Shown one piece after another: positions 25,287-34,052 of a DNA stretch of 64,000 nucleotides. The stretch is from DASYQD01 sp036005845 (lineage in GTDB: Bacteria > Acidobacteriota > Thermoanaerobaculia > Multivoradales > JAIOJS01): NCBI GenBank assembly GCA_036005845.1, contig DASYQD010000124.1, positions 1 to 64,000 of the forward strand, read 5' to 3'. Position 1 is the first letter of the stretch; every line of letters starts with the position of its first letter. Under the pieces are notes generated by a model. It saw only the letters and a list, made by a program, of their open reading frames with translations, searched no databases and was not told the DNA's origin. A program made the translations under genes and the position numbers.

Positions 25287-25314
25287 CGAAGGCCCCACTC
25301 CGGTGGGGCCTTCG
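25287..25314 (+). terminator. Terminator hairpin after carD
   Basis: CGAAGGCCCCAC / GTGGGGCCTTCG: a perfect 12-bp stem with a TCCG tetraloop, starting 24 bases after the carD stop. There is no T-run after it, as often in very GC-rich genomes. Confidence 0.7.
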
Positions 25315-25353
25315 TGCATCTGGAGGACCGGCGACAGCTAAGATCGCGATCTC

Positions 25354-26025
25354 ATGACACGCGACAATCTGCTCTTCATCACCATCGGCGTGCTCGCCGG
25401 CTTCATCTCCGGCTACTTCACCCACGAGGTGATGGCGGTGCGCCAGCCGCCGCCGCTGGCGGTGCTGCAGGCGGCACAGGCGCAGGCGGCGGCGATGGGC
25501 GACGCGCAGGCCGACGGCGCGGGCGCCGGCCCCTTCGAAGGCGCCGCCGCTCCCGGCGACCCGCGGGGCACCGGTTCGGCCGGCGGCGCCGGCGCGCCCG
25601 CCGGGCCGGCGATGGCGGACATCCTGCGCCTGCGCGAGCAGGTGGAGAAGAACCCCAACGACGCCGAGGCCGTGCTCACCCTCGCCAACCTCAACTACGA
25701 CATCCGCAACTGGGACCGTGCGCGGCAGCTCTACGAGCATTACCTCGAGCTGCGGCCGGCGCAGCCGGACATCCTCACCGACCTCGGCGTCTCCCTGCGC
25801 GGCCTCAAGCGCTTCCCCGAGGCGATGGCGCGCTTCGAGCAGGCGCAGCAGCTCCAGGACGGCCACTGGCAGTCGCTCTACAACGAGGTAGTGGTGCTCG
25901 CCTTCGACTTGAAGGACACGGCGAAGGCGCAGCAGGTGCTGGCGCGGCTGCGGCAGCTCCAGCCCGACAACCCCGAGGTGGCGAAGCTCGCCGACGAGGT
26001 CGCCAGGCGAAGCGGCGCGGCGTGA
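25354..26025 (+). CDS. Membrane-anchored TPR protein
   Basis: 223 aa. One N-terminal membrane helix (residues ~6-22, LLFITIGVLAGFISGYF), a Gly/Ala/Pro-rich linker (~35-85), then about three TPR units: NPNDAEAVLTLANLNYDIRNWDRARQLYEHYLEL, QPDILTDLGVSLRGLKRFPEAMARFEQA, and WQSLYNEVVVLAFDLKDTAKAQQVLARL. The architecture is like the TPR part of CcmI/NrfG or similar assembly factors, but no cytochrome genes are nearby. ATG 25354 follows a TAAGAT box (25339-25344) by 9 bases. Precise role unknown. Confidence 0.8.
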   Translation: MTRDNLLFITIGVLAGFISGYFTHEVMAVRQPPPLAVLQAAQAQAAAMGDAQADGAGAGPFEGAAAPGDPRGTGSAGGAGAPAGPAMADILRLREQVEKNPNDAEAVLTLANLNYDIRNWDRARQLYEHYLELRPAQPDILTDLGVSLRGLKRFPEAMARFEQAQQLQDGHWQSLYNEVVVLAFDLKDTAKAQQVLARLRQLQPDNPEVAKLADEVARRSGAA

Positions 26026-26065
26026 CCGGCTAACGGCTCCGGCGCGATGGCCGCGCAGTTGGCCG

Positions 26066-26102
26066 GTCATCGCGAGGAGCGCAGCGACGAAGCGATCTCG
26101 AT
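26066..26102 (+). repeat. Interspersed palindromic repeat, copy E (single unit, reaches priA start codon)
   Basis: Single unit GTCATCGCGAGGAGCGCAGC then GACGAAGCGATCTCGAT. Its last two bases are the first two of the ATG at 26101, the best start of priA. The priA frame remains open through the repeat to 26047, but this stretch translates as repeat-coded residues unrelated to PriA. Confidence 0.85.
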
Positions 26103-28629
26103 GCCGAACGATGCAGCCGGCGCCCGCTGGTGCGAGGTGGCGGTGCCGGTGCCGCTGCCGGGCGCGCTGACGTACGAGGTGCCCCCCCCGTGGCAGGGCG
26201 CCGCGGTGCCGGGGACGCGGGTGCTAGTGCCGGTAGGGCGACGGCGGCTCGTCGGCGTCGTCGTCGGGTTGCTCGACGCGCCGCCCGAAGGCGTCGAGAC
26301 GAGGCCGCTCGTCGAGGTGCTCGATCCCGAGCCGGTGCTTACGGCGGAGCTGCTGGAGCTCGCGGCGTTCACCTCCGATTACTACCTGGCGCCGATCGGC
26401 GAGGTGGTGCGCACGATGCTGCCGCCCGACCTCGAGCCATGGGGCGCGCAGCGGGTGCGGCTCACCGACCGCGGCGCGCTGGCGGCGGCGACGGGCGACG
26501 AGGCGCTGGTGCTCGCCGCCCTGCGCGACCACGGCCGCCTGCGCGTCGCCGAGCTGCAGGAGCGCACTGGACTGGCCGCGCTGCCGGCGCTGCTTGAACG
26601 GTTGCGCGCGCAGGGCAAGGTGGTGGTGGAAGGCGGCGACCGTCACGCCGGCGCGCGCTACAAGCCGGCGGTGGAGCTCGCCGCGGGCTCCGTCGACGAG
26701 CTGACGGCGCGCGTCGGCCGCTCGCAGCAGGGCCGCGCCGTGGTGGCCCACCTCGCCGCCCTCGGCCGGCCGGCGACCGTGGAGGAGCTCCACGACGCGA
26801 CCGGCAGCTCGCCGGCGGTGCTGCGGCGGCTGGTCAAGGTCGGCGTGCTGCGCAGCTTCCTCGAGGTGCAGCGGCTGTCGCTCGACGGACACCTGCTGAG
26901 CGGCACGAGCTCGCCGCCGGTGCGGCTGCGGGCCGACCAGGAGGAGGCCGTCGACCGGATCGTGGATGCGATGCGGCGGTCTTTCCCCCTGCCCCTTGAG
27001 GGGCAGGGGGCTGGGGGGATAGGGGTGAAACGGAACTTAGGGGAGGGGGTTGGGTGGGGGGCGGCAGCGGGCTTTGCCCGCGGGGGGGCCTTCCTACTCG
27101 CCGGCATGACGGGCTCCGGCAAGACCGAGGTCTACCTGCGCGCCGCTCGCGCCGCGCTCGACGCCGGCCGCGGCGTGCTGCTGCTGCTGCCCGAGATCGC
27201 GCTCGTGCCGGCGCTGGCGCGCGCGGTGCGCGAGCGCTTCGGCGAGCAGGTGGCGGTGCTGCACTCCGGCCTCTCCGGCCCCGAGCGGCAGCAGGAATGG
27301 CAGCGCGTGCGCGGCGGCGCCGCCCGCGTGGTGCTCGGCGCCCGCTCCGCCCTCTTCGCACCGATCGCCGACCTCGGCCTCCTCGTCGTCGACGAGGAGC
27401 AGGATCCGTCGTATAAGCAGGACTCGGTGCCGCGCTACCACGGCCGCGACCTCGCGCTCGTGCGCGCGCGCTCGGCGGGCGCGGTGGCGGTGCTCGTCTC
27501 GGCGACGCCGTCGCTGGAGAGCCGGCACAACGTCGAGACCGGCAAGCTCGTGCCGCTGGCGCTCACGCAGCGCGTCGGGCAGGGCGAGCTGCCGGAGGGG
27601 ATCCTCGTCGACCTGCGGCAGGAGCCCGGCTCGAAGCGCCCCGGCGAGGTGCTGTTCTCGCTGCGACTACGCGAGGAGATCGCCCGCGCGCTCGACGCCG
27701 GCGAGCAGATCGTGCTGCTGCGCAATCGCCGCGGCTACGCACCGATCCTGCTCTGCCGCGCCTGCGGCGAAGACTTCCGCTGCGATGACTGCGGTCTCCC
27801 GCGCACCTACCACCGCCGCGCCAACCGCCTGCTCTGCCACTACTGCGGGCAGTCGAGCTCGGCGCCCGCCTTCTGCCCGGTGTGCGACGCGGCGGCGCTC
27901 GAGCCCGTCGGCGCCGGCACCGAGCGGGTGGAGGAGCGCTTCTCCGAGCTGTTCCCGGAGGCGAAGGTGGCGGTGTTGGACCGCGACACCGCCCGCCGCC
28001 CCGGCGGCGCCGCCGCCATCCTCGATCGCCTGGCGCACGGCGACGCGCAGGTGCTCATCGGCACGCAGATGGTATCGAAGGGTCACCACTTCCCGCGCAT
28101 CGCGCTCGCCGCCGTGCTCGCCGCCGACGCGTACCTCAGCTTTCCCGACTTCCGTGCCGTCGAGCGCACGTACACGCTGCTCACCCAGCTCGCCGGCCGC
28201 GCCGGCCGCGGCGAGCGCGCCGGTCGCGTCGTCATCCAGACCTTTCACCCCGATCATTACGCCATCCAGGCGGCGCTGCAGCACGACGACAAGCGCTTCG
28301 CTGCCGAGGAGATGCGCTTCCGCCGGGTCTTCCACTATCCGCCGTTCACGCGCATGGTGCACCTGCTAGTGCGCGACAAGAAGCGCGAGCGCGGCTGGGC
28401 ACGCATCCAGGAGCTGGCGGAACGCATCTCCGAGCACCCGCTGGCGGCCGGCGTGCGGATGTCAGGGCCGGCGCCGGCGCCGCTCGAGCGGCTGCGCAAC
28501 CAGTGGCGGTTCCAGTTGCTGCTGCGCGAGACGTCGGGCGTCAAGCTGCGACGGCTCGTCGGCGCGGTGCTGCCCGAGGGCGCCGACCGCGACTTGATGG
28601 TGGACGTCGACCCATACGACCTCCTCTAG
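26101..28629 (+). CDS. priA: Primosomal protein N' (replication restart helicase PriA) with in-frame insertion
   Basis: 842 aa. Superfamily 2 3'-5' helicase that reloads the replisome. N-terminal DNA-binding part: VAVPVPLPGALTYEVP. Walker A GMTGSGKT (~335), DEEQDPSYKQD (~430, DEEH-type box), motif III VLVSATPS. The zinc-binding region (~551-597) has pairs CRACG, CDDC, CHYC and CPVC. Motifs GTQMVSKGHHFPRI and LTQLAGRAGRG follow. A 30-40-residue Gly-rich stretch (~295-330) just before Walker A is encoded by a palindromic element absent from normal PriA. ATG 26101 was chosen over the upstream frame because the latter is repeat sequence. Confidence 0.95.
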   Translation: MPNDAAGARWCEVAVPVPLPGALTYEVPPPWQGAAVPGTRVLVPVGRRRLVGVVVGLLDAPPEGVETRPLVEVLDPEPVLTAELLELAAFTSDYYLAPIGEVVRTMLPPDLEPWGAQRVRLTDRGALAAATGDEALVLAALRDHGRLRVAELQERTGLAALPALLERLRAQGKVVVEGGDRHAGARYKPAVELAAGSVDELTARVGRSQQGRAVVAHLAALGRPATVEELHDATGSSPAVLRRLVKVGVLRSFLEVQRLSLDGHLLSGTSSPPVRLRADQEEAVDRIVDAMRRSFPLPLEGQGAGGIGVKRNLGEGVGWGAAAGFARGGAFLLAGMTGSGKTEVYLRAARAALDAGRGVLLLLPEIALVPALARAVRERFGEQVAVLHSGLSGPERQQEWQRVRGGAARVVLGARSALFAPIADLGLLVVDEEQDPSYKQDSVPRYHGRDLALVRARSAGAVAVLVSATPSLESRHNVETGKLVPLALTQRVGQGELPEGILVDLRQEPGSKRPGEVLFSLRLREEIARALDAGEQIVLLRNRRGYAPILLCRACGEDFRCDDCGLPRTYHRRANRLLCHYCGQSSSAPAFCPVCDAAALEPVGAGTERVEERFSELFPEAKVAVLDRDTARRPGGAAAILDRLAHGDAQVLIGTQMVSKGHHFPRIALAAVLAADAYLSFPDFRAVERTYTLLTQLAGRAGRGERAGRVVIQTFHPDHYAIQAALQHDDKRFAAEEMRFRRVFHYPPFTRMVHLLVRDKKRERGWARIQELAERISEHPLAAGVRMSGPAPAPLERLRNQWRFQLLLRETSGVKLRRLVGAVLPEGADRDLMVDVDPYDLL
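26985..27081. repeat. Palindromic G/C-tract element inserted in frame within priA
   Basis: CCCCCTGCCCC / GGGGCAGGGGG (26985-26995 and 27000-27010) is a perfect 11-bp hairpin with a TTGA loop. It is followed by long G-rich tracts and a second small hairpin GCGGGC-TTT-GCCCGC (27067-27081). Base composition and low complexity differ sharply from the flanking codons, yet the frame is kept. A related hairpin is at 50125-50155. Confidence 0.75.
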
Positions 28630-28729
28630 AGCCGGCGAGGGTGCTGCCCGCGCAGGATTCCGGACCCGCCGGGCCTCTCACGTGCTGAGCCCAAGCCGTG
28701 AGATCGTGACCGACCGAGGAGCCCCTCGC

Positions 28730-30415
28730 ATGCCGTCAAGCATCGCCTCGCCCGACCGGCCTTCTCTCCGCCACCGCGGCCGAGCCGCGCTGGCGCTGCT
28801 CGCGTGTGCGGGACTCGTGACCAGCGCGGTCCCGGCGCAGCAACCGCCGGCGGAAGTGCCGCACTACGACGAGACGGTCGACGTCACCCTCGTCACCACC
28901 ACCTTCTACGTCGTCGACGCCGGCGGCAAGCCGGTGCGCGACCTGCGGCAGGACGAGGTCGAGGTCACGGTCGCGGGCAAACCGGCCCAGATCGCCCACT
29001 TCGAGCCGGTGGGAGCGGAGCTCGCGGCCGATGCCGCGGCGCCGGCAGCGCCGAAGACCGCGCCGTCGCCCGCCGCGCCATCTCCCGCGCGAGGCGCCGC
29101 CGGCCCGCGCCACGTCTTCTTCTTCTTCGACCTCACCTTCTCGCTGCCGCGCGCTCTCCCCGCCGCCAAGAAGGTGGCCGACGGCCTGGTGGAGAAGCTG
29201 CCGCCGAGCGACTTCCTCTACCTCGTCACCTACCACAGCCAGCGCGGCATGAACCAGGAGCTCGGCCCGGTCACCGACGCCGCCGGCCGGCAGGCGCTGG
29301 TGCAGCGCATCGACGCCATGACGCCCAACGTCGAGCGCATCCACCGCCGCGTCGACCTGCCCAACTATCACGGCCTCGGCAAGCGCAGCGACGGCGGCCT
29401 GATGGCCGACACTTACACCCGGGCGCACGACAACGAGCTCGACGCCTACGCCGCCGAGGGCGCCGCGCTGGCCCAGTCGCTGCAGAGCTTCTCGGCCTTC
29501 CTGCGCCAGGTGCCGGGGCCGAAGGCGGTCCTCTACTTCACGCAGGGCATCGACAGCGACGTCTACGGCGGCCTCGCGGCGGGTGTCGACCTGGGCGGGC
29601 ACGGCGCCATCCGCCACGGCTCGTTGCGTGCCGTCTTCGATCCGGCGCTGAAGGCGCTCGCGGAGACCGGCGCGGCGCTGTTCTTCGTCGACCCGGTGGT
29701 GGGATTCGAGCCGGGCGACCGCGTGGAAGGCGTCGAGCCCGACGCCGAGGCGCACTGGGTCGACGACGCCCCCACCGGCGGCGGCACGCTGCAGTTGATG
29801 AGCGAGACGAGCGGCGGGCTGGTGCTGACCGATCCCAACACCGCGACGCTGCAGGACAAGCTGGGCGGCTGGCTGGACTCGCGCTACGAGCTGGGCGTCT
29901 ACGTGACCGCCGAGCAGCTCGGCAAGCCGCTCCAGGCCGAGATCCGCGTCAAGCGGCCGGGCGTGCACGCGTGGACCGCCCGCTGGCTGCAGCCGCCGCG
30001 CTCGCCGCGCGAGCTGCAGCCGCCCGAGCGCGCCTTCCTCGCCGTGCAGATGACGATGGCGAAAGACCCACGCTCGGCGCTGCGCAACCTGGTGACGCCG
30101 GCGCTCGAGGGCTTCGCCGGCACGCCGCACTTCGACCGCCAGGGCGAGGCGATGCACCTGCGCTTCGTCCCGGGCGACTGGTCGACCGAGATGGCGCTGC
30201 GCGGCATGGAGCTGTTCAGCGTCGTCGTCGCGCCCGGCGAGCCGCCGCAGCTCGTCAGTCTGGAGAAGCGGATGTTCAGCCCGACGCCGATGCACGACCC
30301 GATCGAGGCGTCGGTGGCCGCGAAGCCGGCGCTGGTCTGGGGGCTCGTCGCCTTCGACCTGACGACCGGCCAGATCTACTACGGCCGCTACGCGATGCCG
30401 GCGTCCGGCGGCTAG
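28730..30415 (+). CDS. VWFA-related protein, Acidobacteria type, secreted
   Basis: 561 aa. ATG 28730 with GAGGAG at 28716-28721. Signal peptide ~1-38 (ALALLACAGLVTSAVPAQ). Then a family-specific domain beginning VDVTLVTTTFYVVDAGGKPVRDLRQDEVEVTVAGKPAQI, an Ala/Pro linker, and a von Willebrand A-like domain starting HVFFFFDLTFSLPRAL. DLTFS takes the place of the DxSxS metal motif, with Thr replacing the first Ser. The combination is the VWFA-related family expanded in Acidobacteria. The C-terminal ~200 residues are beta-rich and unrecognised. Probably periplasmic or outer surface; role unknown. Confidence 0.85.
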   Translation: MPSSIASPDRPSLRHRGRAALALLACAGLVTSAVPAQQPPAEVPHYDETVDVTLVTTTFYVVDAGGKPVRDLRQDEVEVTVAGKPAQIAHFEPVGAELAADAAAPAAPKTAPSPAAPSPARGAAGPRHVFFFFDLTFSLPRALPAAKKVADGLVEKLPPSDFLYLVTYHSQRGMNQELGPVTDAAGRQALVQRIDAMTPNVERIHRRVDLPNYHGLGKRSDGGLMADTYTRAHDNELDAYAAEGAALAQSLQSFSAFLRQVPGPKAVLYFTQGIDSDVYGGLAAGVDLGGHGAIRHGSLRAVFDPALKALAETGAALFFVDPVVGFEPGDRVEGVEPDAEAHWVDDAPTGGGTLQLMSETSGGLVLTDPNTATLQDKLGGWLDSRYELGVYVTAEQLGKPLQAEIRVKRPGVHAWTARWLQPPRSPRELQPPERAFLAVQMTMAKDPRSALRNLVTPALEGFAGTPHFDRQGEAMHLRFVPGDWSTEMALRGMELFSVVVAPGEPPQLVSLEKRMFSPTPMHDPIEASVAAKPALVWGLVAFDLTTGQIYYGRYAMPASGG

Positions 30416-30526
30416 ACACCCGCGGCAGCCGGCACCTGCGAGCGCCTGCTCACCTGGCCGCCAGAAATGGGTGCCGCAGCGACGATCGCGCCGCCCGCGC
30501 CGCGCTCGACGCCGGCCGCGGCTGGG

Positions 30527-30532
30527 TACAAT
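30527..30532 (+). promoter_or_regulatory. Possible -10 box (TACAAT) of the glycosyltransferase operon
   Basis: TACAAT lies 12 bases before ATG 30545, so the transcript would have a leader of only about 5 bases. A weak -35 (CTCGAC, 30505-30510) is 16 bases upstream. Confidence 0.4.
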
Positions 30533-30544
30533 CACGACGCCCTC

Positions 30545-31759
30545 ATGCCAACGCTGAGCGAGCGCGCCCTTCCGCAGCTCTCCGTCCTCGTCGTCGTCTT
30601 CGACATGGAGCGCGAAGCGCACCGTACGCTGCGCTCGCTGGCCGACGACTATCAGCGCGGGGTGAGCGCCGAGCAGTACGAAGTGCTGGTGCTCGACAAC
30701 GGCTCGCCGGAGCCGTTTCACGCCGGCTCCGTCGCCGAGTATGGTCCCAACTTCCATTACCACCGGATGCCGCAGCCGAGCCGCTCGCCCGCCGGGGCGA
30801 TCAACTACGGAGCCCGCCTGGCCACGGCGGACTACCTCGGCGTGATGATCGACGGCGCGCGCCTGCTCACGCCGGGGATCCTGCGCTACGCGCTGGCCGC
30901 CCGGCGGCTCGTGGCGGAGCCCTACGTCGTCACCCATTGCTTCGACCTCGGCCCGGCGCTGCAGCCGATCGCCATCGAGCAGGGCTACGACCGTGAGCGC
31001 GAGGACGCGCTGCTGGCGAGCATCGGCTGGCCGGCGGACGGCCAGCGCCTCTTCGACGTCGGCGTCACCGCCGCCGACGGCTGGTTCGCTCCACTGCTGG
31101 AGAGCACGTTGGTGTTCGTCACCCGCCGCACCTTCGAGGGCGTCGGCGGCTTCGACGAGCGCTTCACCAGCGCCGGCGGCGGCATGGTCAACATTCACAT
31201 GCACGAGCGGTTCTGCGCTCAGCCGGAAGTGGAGCTCGTCACCCTGCTCGGCGAAGCCACCTTCCACCAGATGCACGGCGGCGCAGCGACGGGCGTGCCG
31301 CAGTCGGCGCAAGCGGAGCTCACGGAGGCCTTGCGGGAGGATTACCGGAGCATCGTCGGCGCGCCCTGGTCGGGCCGCCCGCCGGCCCGGCCGTCGCGAT
31401 TCCTCGGTCACCTGCCGCCGCCGGCGCGCCGTTGGCTCGCCCACCGGCGCGACGAGCTCGCCGCCGAGCTGACGCGGGTGCGGCGCACCGTACGCCTCCT
31501 CGAGAGCGCGACGAGCGACCGGCAACGGGAGATGCTGCACGTACACGGCATGATCGCCGACCGCGACGCCGAGCTGGCGCGGCTGCGCGAGGAGCTGGCG
31601 GCGCGCATCGCTACCGCGAATTGGTTGGCGGACGAGGTCGCGGCGCGCCGGGCGACGCTGTCGCGGCTCGAGCGCGAGGTCGCGGAGCCGCAGTCGGCTC
31701 TCGTCGAGGGCGAGCCGTGCGCGCCGGCGGTGAGCGCTCCACCGGCGGTGCCCAATTGA
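30545..31759 (+). CDS. Family 2 (GT-A) glycosyltransferase with coiled-coil tail
   Basis: 404 aa. GT2 opening SVLVVVFDMEREAHRTLRSL, then VLVLDNGSPEP. DGARLLTPGILRYAL holds the expected nucleotide/metal-site region, and FDERFTSAGGGMVNIHMHERF is the later acceptor region. A conserved FHQMHGG follows. The last ~90 residues (from ~315) are a charged helical coil: IADRDAELARLREELAARIA and neighbours. Start ATG 30545, just after a TACAAT box. It is followed by a related glycosyltransferase and a CmcI-like gene; all three share the coiled tail. Likely part of glycan assembly; sugar donor unknown. Confidence 0.82.
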   Translation: MPTLSERALPQLSVLVVVFDMEREAHRTLRSLADDYQRGVSAEQYEVLVLDNGSPEPFHAGSVAEYGPNFHYHRMPQPSRSPAGAINYGARLATADYLGVMIDGARLLTPGILRYALAARRLVAEPYVVTHCFDLGPALQPIAIEQGYDREREDALLASIGWPADGQRLFDVGVTAADGWFAPLLESTLVFVTRRTFEGVGGFDERFTSAGGGMVNIHMHERFCAQPEVELVTLLGEATFHQMHGGAATGVPQSAQAELTEALREDYRSIVGAPWSGRPPARPSRFLGHLPPPARRWLAHRRDELAAELTRVRRTVRLLESATSDRQREMLHVHGMIADRDAELARLREELAARIATANWLADEVAARRATLSRLEREVAEPQSALVEGEPCAPAVSAPPAVPN

Positions 31760-32949
31760 GCGGCAACGTGGAAGCGCGGCGCGACGCCTCGCCGGCGCTG
31801 TCGGTGGTCGTGGTCGTCTTCAACATGGCGCGCGAGGCGCCGCGCATGCTGCACTCGCTGTCGGCGGCCTACCAGCAGGGCGTCGGCGCCGACGAGTACG
31901 AGGTCGTGGTGGTGGACAACGGCTCGCGGCCGCCGCTCGGCGAGGAGGCCGTACGCCGCTTCGGGCCCAACTTCCGCTACCGCTACGTCGAGGATGCCAG
32001 CCCGTCGCCGTCGCGCGCCATCAACCTCGGCATCGCAATGGCGCGCAGCGACTACCTGGCGATCATGATCGACGGGGCGCGCATCCTGAGCCCCGGCGTG
32101 CTGCGTCACGGCCTCGAGCTGCCGCGGCTGTTCGCGCGACCATGCGGCCTGGTCCACGGCTGGCACATCGGGCCGGACTTCCAGAGCCGCTCGATCGAGC
32201 GCGGCTACGGCCGCGACGTCGAGGACGCGCTGTTGGCGAGCATCGGCTGGCCGGCGGACGGCTACCGGCTGTTCGAGATCAGCTCGCCGCACGACCCCAT
32301 CGCCACCTGGTTCGAGCTCGTCGACGAGAGCAACTGCACGTTCGCCCACCGCGACGTGTTGGCAGAGGTGGGCGGCTACGACGAGCGCTACCAGTGCGCC
32401 GCCGGAGGGTTGGTCAACCTCGACGTGCAAGTCCAGCTGCTCGACCACCCGCGAGTGGACACCGTGATCGTGCTGGGCGAGGGGACCTTCCACCAATTCC
32501 ATGGCGGGCACACCAGCAGCACGCCACAATCGAGGCTCGAGCCGCTGGTGGAGGGGTTCAAGCGCGAATACCTCGCCATTCGCGGCGAGGAGTGGGTGTG
32601 GCCGCGGCCCTTTCGCGCGCCCCACTTCCTCGGTCACCTGCCGGCGGCGGCGGAGCGCTTCCTGTCGCCCTTCGCCGTCAACGTCTACCCCGAGCTGGTG
32701 GCGGCGCACGAGCGCATCCGGCGACTGCACGCCGTCCACTCCTCGCTCGAGGTTGAGGTCCGGCGGTTGCACGGCGAGGCGCAGGCCCGCGACTCCGTGC
32801 TCGAGGAGATGTATCGCCGGGTGGCGGCGTGCGACCGGCAGATCGCCGACGGCCACCGGGAAGCGGCGTGCCTCGACGCCGCGATCGCCGCCGCTCAGGA
32901 CGAGGTGGCGCGGCTCGACGCCCTGCTGGCGCCGGCGGAGAGACGATGA
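31756..32949 (+). CDS. Second family 2 glycosyltransferase with coiled-coil tail
   Basis: 397 aa, clearly a paralogue of the upstream gene. Shared blocks are VVVVFNMAREAPRMLHSLS, VVVDNGSRPP, YLAIMIDGARILSPGVLRHGLELP, DALLASIGWPADGYRLFE and GTFHQFHGG. Such similarity suggests tandem duplication. Start is TTG 31756 overlapping the upstream TGA (TTGA), or GTG 31768; neither has a strong ribosome site. The C-terminal ~85 residues form a helical coil with repeated Arg-Arg-Leu-His elements, resembling the tail of the next protein. Confidence 0.82.
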   Translation: MSGNVEARRDASPALSVVVVVFNMAREAPRMLHSLSAAYQQGVGADEYEVVVVDNGSRPPLGEEAVRRFGPNFRYRYVEDASPSPSRAINLGIAMARSDYLAIMIDGARILSPGVLRHGLELPRLFARPCGLVHGWHIGPDFQSRSIERGYGRDVEDALLASIGWPADGYRLFEISSPHDPIATWFELVDESNCTFAHRDVLAEVGGYDERYQCAAGGLVNLDVQVQLLDHPRVDTVIVLGEGTFHQFHGGHTSSTPQSRLEPLVEGFKREYLAIRGEEWVWPRPFRAPHFLGHLPAAAERFLSPFAVNVYPELVAAHERIRRLHAVHSSLEVEVRRLHGEAQARDSVLEEMYRRVAACDRQIADGHREAACLDAAIAAAQDEVARLDALLAPAERR

Positions 32950-34052
32950 CCTGGAACGAGCTGCTGTATCCCGACCTTCAAGACGCCGACGCCCAGCGCG
33001 CCGCGATCGAGCGCTTCCACGCCCTCTACTACCACCGCGGCCAGCAGACCTGGATGAACACCTACTGGCTCGGGGTGCCCACGGCCAAGTGCCCGCTGGA
33101 TCTCTGGATCTACCAGGAGATTCTCGCCGAGCGGCGGCCGGACGTGATCGTCGAGGCCGGCACCTACCACGGCGGCAGCGCTCTCTTCCTCGCCTGCATC
33201 TGCGAGCTGCTCGGCCAGGGCCGCGTCTACAGCATCGACATCGCGCCGCAGGAGCCGCTGCCGCAGCACCCGCGTCTCGAGTACCTCCGCGGCTCGTCGG
33301 TGAGCGACGAAGTGTGGCGCGAGCTGCGGGCGCGCATCGGCGAGAGCGAGCGGGTGCTGGTCATCCTCGACTCCGACCACTCGCGCCAGCACGTGCTCGC
33401 GGAGCTCGAGCGCTTCCACGAGCTGGTGAGCGTCGGCAGCTACCTCATCCTCGAGGACACCAACGTCAACGGCCACCCCGTGTACCCGCGCTTCGGCCCC
33501 GGACCGATGGAGGCGCTCGACGAGTTCCTGCAGAGCCACGCCGAGCTACGGGTGGACCGCGAGCGCGAGAAGCTGCTCCTCACCTTCAATCCGCGCGGTT
33601 ACTTGGAGAAGGTGTTGCCCGGCGCGGACGATGCCGCGGTCGATCCCGACGCGGCCGAGGTCTTCCTACCCCAGCGGTCGGCGCCGCCGCCCGCCGAGGT
33701 CGGGTTCGCGGCGCTCCTACGCGAGCTCGCCGAGCGCGACGAGGTCATCGCCTGGCTGCACCAGGAAGTGGCGGTCCGTGACGACATGGTGGCGCTGCTG
33801 CACCGCGAAGTGGCGCGCCGCGATGGCGGGATAAGCCGCCTCCACGGCGAAGTAGCGCTCCGCGACCGCCGCGCCGAGGAGCTCGCGGCGGCGGTGGCGG
33901 AGTCGGCGGCGCGCCAGCGGTGGGCCGAGGAACGCTGCCGAGCGGCGGAGGAGCGCTGGGCAGCGATCGAGAACAGCCGCCTTTGGCGGACGGTGACGCT
34001 CTACTGGCGCTGGCGAGCTCGCCTGCGCCGCCGGTTGCGGCGCGCAGACTGA
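32946..34052 (+). CDS. CmcI-family methyltransferase/hydroxylase with coiled-coil tail
   Basis: 368 aa, ATG 32946 overlapping the upstream stop (ATGA). Residues ~15-235 match the cephalosporin hydroxylase / rhamnosyl O-methyltransferase (CmcI) family: W..NTYWLGVPTAKCPLDLW, IVEAGTYHGGSALFLACI (SAM-binding loop), VYSIDIAPQ, and VILDSDHSRQHV. In glycan clusters this family usually O-methylates sugars, which fits the two glycosyltransferases. Residues 264-319 are four 14-residue coil repeats. The last residues are Arg-rich (RWRARLRRRLRRAD), possibly membrane-associating. Confidence 0.82.
   Translation: MTWNELLYPDLQDADAQRAAIERFHALYYHRGQQTWMNTYWLGVPTAKCPLDLWIYQEILAERRPDVIVEAGTYHGGSALFLACICELLGQGRVYSIDIAPQEPLPQHPRLEYLRGSSVSDEVWRELRARIGESERVLVILDSDHSRQHVLAELERFHELVSVGSYLILEDTNVNGHPVYPRFGPGPMEALDEFLQSHAELRVDREREKLLLTFNPRGYLEKVLPGADDAAVDPDAAEVFLPQRSAPPPAEVGFAALLRELAERDEVIAWLHQEVAVRDDMVALLHREVARRDGGISRLHGEVALRDRRAEELAAAVAESAARQRWAEERCRAAEERWAAIENSRLWRTVTLYWRWRARLRRRLRRAD
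33735..33902 (+). repeat. Four tandem 42-bp coding repeats (14-residue coil units)
   Basis: Each unit starts with an Arg-Asp pair: RDEVIAWLHQEVAV, RDDMVALLHREVAR, RDGGISRLHGEVAL, and the degenerate RDRRAEELAAAVAE. Fourteen residues are two heptads, so this is a coiled coil that grew by unit duplication. It lies in the tail of the CmcI-like protein. Confidence 0.85.

Noticed and set aside
26047..26100. Upstream start of priA at 26047
   Set aside because: It would translate through repeat copy E; PriA similarity begins only after 26101.
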